Under the pieces are notes generated by a model. The model saw only the letters and a list, made by a program, of their open reading frames with translations. It was not told the DNA's origin and did no database searches. A DNA stretch of 5,426 bases from an uncultured Pleurocapsa sp. (GTDB lineage: Bacteria; Cyanobacteriota; Cyanobacteriia; Cyanobacteriales; Xenococcaceae). The DNA lies in assembly GCA_937884735.1 (NCBI GenBank), contig CAKZYI010000342.1, forward strand, positions 1-5,426, read 5' to 3'. A program made the translations under genes and the position numbers. Shown here one piece after another: positions 1 to 5,203 of the stretch (positions are counted from its first letter, which is position 1; each line of letters starts with the position of its first letter).

Positions 1-59
1 GTAAATGATCCGTGCCATTCACCAAGATTTTTTAGAAAATAATCCCATTGAGAAGTCAT
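1..59 (-). CDS. DUF3598-like protein, N-terminal fragment
   Basis: This is the first 19 codons of a minus-strand gene that leaves the window on the left. It starts at the ATG complementary to 57-59 and reads MTSQWDYFLKNLGEWHGSF. The pattern SQW-(x)2-F-(x)2-NLGEW-x-GSF is what I remember as the typical start of cyanobacterial DUF3598 proteins, a family with a lipocalin-like (calycin) fold that is related to the chloroplast ATP-synthase biogenesis factor BFA1. The assignment rests on this short stretch alone, so the rest of the protein and its function cannot be judged. The purine run AAAGGG lies about 12 bases before the start and may be its ribosome binding site. It is divergent from fmt with 146 bp between the two starts. 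The reading frame stays open to the window edge. Confidence 0.62.
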   Translation of the reverse strand, partial: MTSQWDYFLKNLGEWHGSF

Positions 60-205
60 GTATTCAAGTTATCCCTTTGTAGGGTGAGTAAAAAATAAGC
101 TAGATTTATCATCTATCATATGTCTCTATTGCCCACCATTTGAAGATAACCTAGAGCTACGAACTAAAAAATACATAGGTTATCAAGTAACACTTAACGT
201 ACCAT
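60..205. promoter_or_regulatory. Divergent intergenic region, DUF3598-like gene / fmt
   Basis: The starts of two divergent genes face away from this 146-bp AT-rich stretch, so it should hold promoters for both. I see no convincing -35/-10 pair with good spacing in either direction. For fmt, TTGAAG at 140-145 followed by AT-rich hexamers such as TAAAAA (165-170) or TACATA (172-177) is only a weak candidate. The clearest structure is the inverted repeat listed separately at 145-184. No Shine-Dalgarno sequence stands out before fmt, which is common in cyanobacteria. Confidence 0.5.
145..184. repeat. Perfect 9-bp inverted repeat upstream of fmt
   Basis: GATAACCTA at 145-153 is exactly complementary, in inverted order, to TAGGTTATC at 176-184, with 22 bp between the arms. 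The right arm ends 21 bp before the fmt start. The arm centres are 31 bp apart, close to three helical turns, which would suit a dimeric or looping regulator. If transcribed, it could instead form a hairpin in the fmt leader. There is no T-run after it, so it is not an intrinsic terminator. The function is unknown. Confidence 0.5.
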
Positions 206-1213
206 ATGAAAATTGTCTTTTTTGGCACTCCTCAATTTGCCGTTACGACTTTAAATAAACTAATAGAAAGTCCAGATATAGAAGTCGTCGCCGTAGTAAC
301 TCAGCCAGACAAAATTAGAGGCAGAGGCTATAAAGTTTTGCCGTCAGCAGTTAAAAAAATCGCGTTAGAACACAATCTTCCGATTTGGCAACCCTCCAGA
401 ATCAAAAAAGACCGAGAAACCCTAGATAAACTAAACGCAATTCAAGCTGATGCTTTTGTGGTGGTGGCTTATGGTCAAATTTTGTCAACGGAAATTTTGT
501 CGATGCCAAAACTGGGGTGTATTAACGTTCATGGTTCATTATTACCCAAATATCGCGGTGCTGCGCCAATTCAGTGGAGTATCGTTAATGGCGATCGCAT
601 CACTGGAATTACCACCATGTTGATGGATCGAGGTATGGATACAGGAGATATGCTTCTTAGAGCTGAGACGGAAATTAATCTTCTAGATAATGCCCTCGAT
701 TTAGCTATTACTTTATCTAGTCAAGGAGCAGACTTGTTATTAGAAACTTTATTTAAATTAGAACAGCAAGAGATTACTCCTATTGCTCAAGACGATTCTT
801 TAGCTACCTATGCACGTTTGATTGATAAGGCTGATTTTGCGATCGATTGGTCAAAAAATGCTCTGGAAATACACAATCAAGTTCGAGGATTTTTCCCTAA
901 TTGTGCTGCCAAGTTAGAAGATAAAAAATTAAAAATCATGGCGACAGTACCTATTACCGAAACTACTATCGAAGATTTGCCAGAAGAATACCAGCCTATT
1001 CAGCAGCAGTATTTAGAATTACTCCAACTCAAAGGTGAACCAGGAGAAGTAATCAAGAACATCAAAAATTTTGGTGCATTAGTACAAACTGGTTCGGGAT
1101 TATTGCTACTTACTCAAGTGCAGCTTGCAGGAAAACGCCCTCAGTCTGGCTGGGATTTTGTCAACGGAATGCGTATCAAACCTGGAACTAAAATAGATAG
1201 CATTTCATTTTAG
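206..1213 (+). CDS. fmt: Methionyl-tRNA formyltransferase
   Basis: Fmt transfers the formyl group of 10-formyltetrahydrofolate to the amino group of Met-tRNA(fMet) in the cytosol, which allows formylmethionine initiation. The 335-residue product is of normal family length. The N-terminal Rossmann-type domain begins MKIVFFGTPQFAV, which supports the chosen ATG. It contains VVAYGQIL (86-93), the signature INVHGSLLPKYRGAAPIQ (106-123) and MDRGMDTGDM (140-149). Asn107, His109 and Asp145 correspond to the catalytic Asn, His and Asp of E. coli Fmt (108, 110, 146). The basic loop QPDKIRGRGYK (33-43) matches the region that contacts tRNA in the family. The C-terminal barrel domain ends with the conserved stretch QLAGKRPQSGWDFVNG (306-321). 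No frameshift or missing residue is seen. It is transcribed away from the DUF3598-like gene, and no intact gene follows it, so it is probably monocistronic. Confidence 0.97.
   Translation: MKIVFFGTPQFAVTTLNKLIESPDIEVVAVVTQPDKIRGRGYKVLPSAVKKIALEHNLPIWQPSRIKKDRETLDKLNAIQADAFVVVAYGQILSTEILSMPKLGCINVHGSLLPKYRGAAPIQWSIVNGDRITGITTMLMDRGMDTGDMLLRAETEINLLDNALDLAITLSSQGADLLLETLFKLEQQEITPIAQDDSLATYARLIDKADFAIDWSKNALEIHNQVRGFFPNCAAKLEDKKLKIMATVPITETTIEDLPEEYQPIQQQYLELLQLKGEPGEVIKNIKNFGALVQTGSGLLLLTQVQLAGKRPQSGWDFVNGMRIKPGTKIDSISF
591..598. repeat. HIP1 octamer GCGATCGC
   Basis: This copy of the highly iterated palindrome of cyanobacterial genomes lies inside fmt. It is used here only as evidence of cyanobacterial origin. 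Confidence 0.85.
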
Positions 1214-1223
1214 ATAATCTGAG

Positions 1224-1253
1224 AAATAGCTAAGATTAATACTATTTTTTTTT
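1224..1253 (+). terminator. Weak candidate terminator after fmt
   Basis: Eleven bases after the fmt stop, AAATAG (1224-1229) can pair with CTATTT (1242-1247) around a 12-base loop, and the stem runs into nine T residues (1245-1253). The stem is AT-rich and the loop long, so the hairpin would be weak. The position and the T-run make a terminator role plausible but not certain. Confidence 0.3.
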
Positions 1254-1294
1254 GAGCGGTGACTCAGAGAAAGTCTTCATTGGTAGTTCAATAT

Positions 1295-1442
1295 GGTTTT
1301 CAAGTGGATATGCCCTGTGTGACTTTTAAAAGTCCCAGCCCCCTCTAATCTCCCCCAAGCTTAGGGGAGATTAGAGGGAGAGGCGGGGGATTTAGGGGGA
1401 TCTAAATGTAGCTTAGAAAATAGTACGATCCATTTGAAAGCC
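1295..1442. mobile_element. Possible MITE-like element with palindromic core
   Basis: GGTTTTCAAGTGGAT (1295-1309) and ATCCATTTGAAAGCC (1428-1442) are inverted copies that match at 13 of 15 positions. Between them lie the palindrome GACTTTTAAAAGTC (1321-1334), the 38-bp palindrome at 1341-1378 and the G-rich block at 1385-1399. There is no reading frame for a transposase. Small non-coding palindromic elements of this style, rich in CCCCC/GGGGG tracts, are common between cyanobacterial genes. No clear target-site duplication is seen. The right arm also fits the reading frame of the cysH remnant (Ile-His-Leu-Lys-Ala), so the terminal match may be chance and the outer limits are uncertain. Confidence 0.3.
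1341..1378. repeat. 38-bp near-perfect palindrome
   Basis: CCCTCTAATCTCCCC (1341-1355) pairs perfectly with GGGGAGATTAGAGGG (1364-1378). The eight bases between them contain the palindrome AAGCTT, so only the C1356/A1363 pair breaks symmetry across the whole 38 bp. The transcript would form a very stable hairpin on either strand, and the DNA could extrude a cruciform. It is followed by GGGGGAT repeated with a 10-bp period (1385-1391, 1395-1401). The make-up resembles the dispersed intergenic palindromic repeats of cyanobacteria. It has no T-run directly after it and is better read as a repeat than as a terminator. Confidence 0.85.
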
Positions 1443-1620
1443 AATAATTTGCCCTATCATCCTCTATACGAGCAAGGATAAAGGATATGTCACGGTAGGA
1501 AATCTTCATTCTAGTCGCCCTCTGACTGGTAATGATGCTCATAAAAGAAACATTCGTTTTCAAGGCTTAAAACAAGAATGTGGTTTGCATTTGCCTATAG
1601 ATTCTTCTGTGGCTGCATAG
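1428..1620 (+). pseudogene. cysH: 3' remnant of PAPS reductase gene, frameshifted
   Basis: The intact enzyme reduces 3'-phosphoadenylyl sulfate to sulfite with thioredoxin during sulfate assimilation. Only about 61 C-terminal residues of a protein of roughly 240 remain. The first 17 codons end in LPYHPLYEQG (1449-1478). The next 44 begin YVTVGNLHSSRPL and contain RFQGLKQECGLHLP, ending at the TAG at 1618-1620. ECGLH is the family motif that holds the catalytic cysteine. The two parts are in different frames because AAGGATA (1474-1480) is repeated exactly at 1481-1487. The 7-bp duplication creates a TAA at 1479-1481, and deleting one copy restores LYEQGYVTVG. The 5' three quarters are absent and are replaced upstream by the palindromic repeat region. 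This cannot make a working enzyme. The identification rests on motifs I recognise from the family, not on a database search. The left limit is approximate. Confidence 0.82.
1474..1487. repeat. 7-bp tandem duplication inside cysH remnant
   Basis: AAGGATA occurs twice in direct tandem with no mismatch. Removing one copy joins the two cysH reading frames exactly, so this is the visible frameshifting lesion. Replication slippage is the likely origin. Confidence 0.9.
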
Positions 1621-1631
1621 CAAAGCGACCC

Positions 1632-1660
1632 ATAAGTAATAAGTAATAAGTAATAAGTAA
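1632..1660. repeat. Heptanucleotide tandem repeat, 4 x ATAAGTA
   Basis: Four perfect consecutive copies of ATAAGTA (1632-1659) are followed by one further A. Heptamer tandem arrays (short tandemly repeated repetitive sequences) are a known feature of cyanobacterial intergenic DNA. This array starts 12 bp after the stop of the cysH remnant and ends 13 bp before the ATG of the next small frame. The same unit recurs at 2002-2022. Confidence 0.92.
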
Positions 1661-1705
1661 AGAAGGAAAAATCATGGTTACAACTCCTAAAAATACCAAA
1701 CTATG

Positions 1706-1713
1706 GCGATCGC
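1706..1713. repeat. HIP1 octamer GCGATCGC
   Basis: Second perfect HIP1 palindrome, inside the broken coding remnant. Confidence 0.85.
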
Positions 1714-1803
1714 TTTCAACGCAGACATGCTCCCATGAAGTATTTACTCCACGACTGAAGATTAGCCAAATTTAAAGCTAGGGTAGAATCTTATTTTGGT
1801 AAA

Positions 1804-1811
1804 GCGATCGC
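1804..1811. repeat. HIP1 octamer GCGATCGC
   Basis: Third perfect HIP1 palindrome, 98 bp after the second. It lies close to the point where the readable frame of the broken remnant changes. Confidence 0.85.
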
Positions 1812-1856
1812 GTTGGTTTTGATAAACTACAACAACAATTTAGCCAACAGTATGTC

Positions 1857-2023
1857 TAATGTAATGATGCGATCGTTCTTTAATTAAATAACAATCAGTG
1901 ATGTTTAAACTATTTGCTCTCCAAGTTTTGGAGGACAAAATTGCTATCTCAACAGTACAAAATTCATTATGGTATATTGATATAACCGCTTGTAAAAGTA
2001 AATAAGTAATGAGTAACGAGTAA
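1857..2023. other. Non-coding stretch with small hairpin
   Basis: I find no credible gene on either strand here. The region contains the perfect 8-bp palindrome GTTTAAAC (1903-1910) and a compact hairpin with stem CTCCAA/TTGGAG (1919-1924 and 1928-1933) and a 3-base loop. Neither side of the hairpin has a T-run, so it is not a standard terminator for the minus-strand gene that ends at 2024. The heptamer block at 2002-2022 lies directly against that stop codon. Confidence 0.5.
2002..2022. repeat. Degenerate heptamer repeat (ATAAGTA family)
   Basis: ATAAGTA, ATGAGTA and ACGAGTA follow one another without gaps. The first copy is identical to the unit of the array at 1632-1660 and the others differ at one or two positions. 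The orientation is the same. The block ends one base before the stop codon of the minus-strand membrane protein gene. Confidence 0.8.
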
Positions 2024-2401
2024 TTATTTATTCTGCGATAAACGTTTTCTGGCTTTTTTGACAGCACCAACTTGTTCCATTATCGCTATAGAACCAGCTA
2101 TACGACCAATACCTTCACCCAAGTTTTTGGCTGTTTCTCGCTCAGAAACAGAAGCTCCAACAGTAAACGAAATAACTATCATATAGGCAAATATTTTTAA
2201 GAAGTTAATTCCTCTTCCCAAATATAATGACGATCCGATAGGGGATAAAATCAAACCTCCGAGAACTACTAACAACAAGTTTTTGCCTGCTAATTCTTGT
2301 GTCCTGGCTAAGTCTCTCTCAGTTGTAGCAAGTGGATTGAAAAAATTTTGTTCTCGGTTTGTTTTTACTGTTTTGTTAGGAAGAGTTACTGAATCTACCA
2401 T
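2024..2401 (-). CDS. Small membrane protein, two predicted TM helices
   Basis: I do not recognise a named family. The 125-residue product has a polar N-terminal tail (1-40) and two hydrophobic segments, about 41-61 (NLLLVVLGGLILSPIGSSLYL) and 66-86 (starting INFLKIFAYM), joined by a short GRG turn. A glycine-rich, weakly hydrophobic stretch follows (GEGIGRIAGSIA, 95-106), then a strongly basic tail (KKARKRLSQNK). The SPIGSSLYLGR turn is loosely reminiscent of TM2-type membrane proteins, but the match is too weak for a name. The ATG is supported by AGAGG about 9 bases upstream on the minus strand. The protein-like composition, clean start and divergent layout favour a real gene. It diverges from the cyclic di-GMP gene across 166 bp and may share its control region. 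A functional link is only inferred from position. Confidence 0.75.
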   Translation of the reverse strand: MVDSVTLPNKTVKTNREQNFFNPLATTERDLARTQELAGKNLLLVVLGGLILSPIGSSLYLGRGINFLKIFAYMIVISFTVGASVSERETAKNLGEGIGRIAGSIAIMEQVGAVKKARKRLSQNK

Positions 2402-2567
2402 TTTTCTGACCTCTGAATGTTTTATTTATTTCTGTCAGTTAGTATTTCTAGGTCTATTCTTTGTATGCAGTTTGCATTTATATCAAATCTGAGAAAGCAA
2501 GAAAGTAGATTGACCATGAAGATAAGCGATAAAATTGAGCGATAAAATACTTGTTTAAAATCATCTT
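2402..2567. promoter_or_regulatory. Divergent control region with direct repeat
   Basis: This 166-bp AT-rich stretch separates two divergent genes. Its clearest signal is AGCGATAAAAT, present twice in direct order at 2525-2535 and 2538-2548 (13-bp period), 20-43 bp before the GTG of the CBS-PAS-GGDEF-EAL gene. Each copy ends in TAAAAT, which resembles a -10 element, and another TAAAAT lies at 2556-2561. TTGACC (2510-2515) resembles a -35 box, but its spacing to these hexamers (14 or 27 bp) is wrong for a standard promoter. The repeat may be an operator. I see no firm promoter for the minus-strand gene. Confidence 0.45.
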
Positions 2568-5192
2568 GTGAATCTTAAATTCCAGTACCAATCCCTCAAG
2601 CCAGCAGATGTAATTGAACCCAATCCTCCAACTTTTCATTCTTCTGGAGGGGTTATGGAAGCTATAGCCCAGATGAATCGGAACAACACTCAAGATTCTC
2701 GTCGGTATAGTTATGTGCTAATTCTTGAAGAATCTAAGTTGGTGGGAATCTTAACTGAGCCTGATATTGTTAGACTTACCGCATCAGACATTAATTTGGC
2801 AGAAACAAAAATAGATCGAGTAATGACCAGTAAGCTTATTACTCTCAAGAAATCTGATTTTTTGGATATAAATCAAATGATGACGATTATGCGTCAAAAT
2901 CAGATTCGACACCTGCCTATTGTGGATGATTTTGGCAAGCTAGAAGGTTTAGTTAGCGTTCATACTATTTGTCGTGCTTTGCACCCATCAAATCTACTCA
3001 AATTCCGTCGAGTAGAGGAAGCTATGACCAGAAATGTATTTAAAGCACCGATGACGACATCAGTGTTGAGCTTGTCGAAGATAATGGCAGAAAACAAGAC
3101 TAGCTGCATTATAATTACTAATTCTCCAGATTCAGAAACAACAAACCTTAGTTCTAATCGATTAGCGACTCCCGTTGGTATTGTTACAGAACGCGACATT
3201 GTTCAATTCCAAGTATTGGGAATAGATATAGCCAACACCGAGGCACAAAATGTTATGAGTACTCCTTTAGTCTGTATGAAAACAACGGATTCATTAATGG
3301 CAGTGCGCCAGCAAATGGACAAGTTGCGGGTACGGCGGTTAGTAGTCATTGGAGATTCGGGAGAATTGCAGGGTATGATCACCCAATTCAATATGTTAAA
3401 AGTTCTCGACCCCGCAGAGCTTTTTGGCGTAATCGAGACTTTGCAAGAAGAATTGTCAGAAAAAACGCGACAGTTAGAGCAGGAAAAAGAACTTGCTCAA
3501 GTTACCTTGCAATCAATTGGCGATGCTGTAATAACCACAGATATCGCGGGTAAGATTGTAAATCTTAATCCCATGGCAGAAAAGTTAACTGGTTGGAAAT
3601 TGAGAGAAGCCAAAGAACAGATTCTATCGGATGTTTTTCACATTGTTAACGAATACACGCGAGAAACTGCTTCTAATTCAGTGGAGACAGTCTTACAGGA
3701 AAATAAAGTAGTGGGATTAGCCAATCACACTGTACTAATAGCCCGCGATGGTACAGAATACGCCATTGAAGATTCGGCTGCGCCAATTCACGATCGCCAA
3801 GGTCAATTAATCGGTGCAGTAATTGTTTTTCGAGACGTTACCGAGTCCCGTCATCTTAGCAATCAACTATCATGGCAAGCAAATCATGATGCCTTGACAG
3901 GGTTGTATAATCGGCGTGAATTTGAAAAGAGACTAATAGCAGCAATTTCTTCTGCCCATCAGGAAGAACACAAGCACGTCTTATGTTATCTAGATTTAGA
4001 CCGATTCAAGATTATTAATGATACTTGTGGTCATTTAGCGGGAGATGAACTATTAAAGCAAATAACAAGCCTATTGCTCCAACAAGTTCGTTCTTCAGAC
4101 ACTTTGGCTCGTTTGGGTGGGGATGAATTTGGCTTTTTATTGTATCAATGTCCTTTATCCGCAGCTATCAAAATTGTCAATAATTTTAGACAATGGATTG
4201 AAGATTTTCGTTTTACCTGGCAGGGTAAAACTTTTTCTATTGGGGCAAGTATTGGGCTGGTAGAAATAAACTCTAATACGGATAGTTTTAGCAGCTTAAT
4301 TAACACGGCTGATGCAGCTTGCTATATTGCTAAAGCTAATGGTCGCAACTGTATTCATGTTTATCAAGACAACGATGTTGAACTGTCTAAAGATCTTGGG
4401 GAAAGACAATGGATTATTAAATTGAATCAAGCTCTAGAAGAAAATTTATTTTGTCTCTATACACAGCCAATTGTTTCAATTGAGAATGAGCCAGAAAACA
4501 GCATAGGCAAAATTAATCGTTATGAAATACTACTACGCATGCGAGATGATCAGGGTACACTTATTCTTCCTGGTGCTTTTGTTCCCGCAGCAGAGCGTTA
4601 CGATTTTATGCCAGCTATAGATCGCTGGGTAATTAATCACTTTATGACTAACTACAATAATTATTGTCAATGTAATAAGAATCAAGAGTCTTCTCTATGT
4701 AAAAGCATATATGCTATCAATCTTTCAGGAGCAAGCATCAACAGCAAACAATTTCGTATTTTTCTCAAAGAACAATTTAATCGCTTTCAAATCGATCCCT
4801 CTAATATTTGCTTCGAGATTACTGAAACTACAGCTATTGCCAATCTAGATATTGCATCCGAGTTTATCGAAGAATTAAGACAGTTAGGTTGCTCTATTGC
4901 CTTAGATGATTTTGGTAGTGGTATGAGTTCTTTGACCTATTTGGAAAATTTGTCGGTGGACTATCTCAAGATAGACGGCAGCTTTGTCAAAAACATTGCT
5001 AGCAATAAACTGGCTCGTGCAACCGTTGAGTACTTCAATTATATTTCTCAAATTATGAAGATTAAGACTGTAGCTGAATTTGTCGAAAACGATGAAATTT
5101 TGCAACAGTTACGGCATATAGGGGTAGATTATGCTCAAGGATATGGAGTAGCTCTACCTAAGCCTTTAACTTTTATACCTCCAACATTATAA
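2568..5192 (+). CDS. CBS-PAS-GGDEF-EAL cyclic di-GMP signalling protein
   Basis: The 874-residue protein has no membrane segment or signal peptide, so it should be cytoplasmic. Four CBS motifs come first: about 10-70, 83-138, 149-215 (GIVTERDIV at 204-212) and 228-281. In the family they bind adenosine nucleotides. A coiled-coil linker (287-312) leads to a PAS domain (313-428; GDAVITTD, NPMAEKLTGW, FRDVTE). The GGDEF domain (about 437-600) has LDLDRFK, an intact GGDEF at 517-521 and an I-site RSSD (508-511) five residues before it, so diguanylate cyclase activity and product inhibition are both expected. The EAL domain (about 612-870) has EILLR in place of EALLR. It keeps E653, N718, E750, D780-D781, K801, E837, E840 and Q857, whose spacing matches the phosphodiesterase RocR from N718 onward, so hydrolysis is also expected. 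Which activity dominates cannot be told. GTG at 2568 is the first possible start after an in-frame TAA at 2556. It has no clear ribosome binding site, but the next methionine (residue 30) would cut the first CBS motif. Confidence 0.94.
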   Translation: MNLKFQYQSLKPADVIEPNPPTFHSSGGVMEAIAQMNRNNTQDSRRYSYVLILEESKLVGILTEPDIVRLTASDINLAETKIDRVMTSKLITLKKSDFLDINQMMTIMRQNQIRHLPIVDDFGKLEGLVSVHTICRALHPSNLLKFRRVEEAMTRNVFKAPMTTSVLSLSKIMAENKTSCIIITNSPDSETTNLSSNRLATPVGIVTERDIVQFQVLGIDIANTEAQNVMSTPLVCMKTTDSLMAVRQQMDKLRVRRLVVIGDSGELQGMITQFNMLKVLDPAELFGVIETLQEELSEKTRQLEQEKELAQVTLQSIGDAVITTDIAGKIVNLNPMAEKLTGWKLREAKEQILSDVFHIVNEYTRETASNSVETVLQENKVVGLANHTVLIARDGTEYAIEDSAAPIHDRQGQLIGAVIVFRDVTESRHLSNQLSWQANHDALTGLYNRREFEKRLIAAISSAHQEEHKHVLCYLDLDRFKIINDTCGHLAGDELLKQITSLLLQQVRSSDTLARLGGDEFGFLLYQCPLSAAIKIVNNFRQWIEDFRFTWQGKTFSIGASIGLVEINSNTDSFSSLINTADAACYIAKANGRNCIHVYQDNDVELSKDLGERQWIIKLNQALEENLFCLYTQPIVSIENEPENSIGKINRYEILLRMRDDQGTLILPGAFVPAAERYDFMPAIDRWVINHFMTNYNNYCQCNKNQESSLCKSIYAINLSGASINSKQFRIFLKEQFNRFQIDPSNICFEITETTAIANLDIASEFIEELRQLGCSIALDDFGSGMSSLTYLENLSVDYLKIDGSFVKNIASNKLARATVEYFNYISQIMKIKTVAEFVENDEILQQLRHIGVDYAQGYGVALPKPLTFIPPTL

Positions 5193-5203
5193 AATGCAGA
5201 AGT

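Larger units (their letters stand above)
1657..1856 (+). pseudogene. Unidentified broken coding remnant
   Basis: I do not recognise this sequence. An ATG at 1674, preceded by the good ribosome-binding-like run AAGGA (1663-1667), opens a 33-codon frame (MVTTPKNTKLWRSLS...) ending at 1775. A second frame gives YGDRFQRRHAPMKYLLHD, then TGA, then continues in phase as RLAKFKARVESYFGKAIA. A third frame gives GFDKLQQQFSQQYV and a stop near 1856. Each piece looks like ordinary protein sequence, and stitched together they read like one small protein or C-terminal domain damaged by frameshifts and one stop codon. Two HIP1 octamers lie within it. It could also be chance open frame in AT-rich DNA. The limits are those of the readable pieces, and the parent family is not known to me. 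Confidence 0.35.

Noticed and set aside
1632..1660. CRISPR-like array
   Set aside because: The 7-bp units are directly adjacent with no spacers, so this is a simple tandem repeat.
1919..1933. Hairpin as terminator of the minus-strand membrane protein gene
   Set aside because: The stem is only 6 bp, no T-run follows on the minus strand, and it lies about 90 bp beyond the stop codon.
1840..2070. 76-codon minus-strand frame
   Set aside because: It overlaps the end of the membrane protein gene in another frame, crosses the heptamer repeat, has no recognisable motif and no ribosome binding site. It is probably a chance frame.
2283..2492. 69-codon plus-strand frame
   Set aside because: Most of it lies antisense to the two-helix membrane protein gene, and its hydrophobic look comes from that strand and from AT-rich intergenic DNA.
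2510..2535. Promoter made of TTGACC and TAAAAT
   Set aside because: The hexamers look right, but the 14-bp spacer is too short for a sigma-70-type promoter, so I kept only the direct repeat as a feature.
2478..2693. 71-codon minus-strand frame across the start of the cyclic di-GMP gene
   Set aside because: It is antisense to the first CBS motif, which is clearly coding on the plus strand.
2960..3391. Two minus-strand frames of 79 and 62 codons
   Set aside because: Both lie wholly antisense to the CBS region and have no motif of their own.
4902..5105. 67-codon minus-strand frame
   Set aside because: It lies antisense to the best conserved part of the EAL domain.
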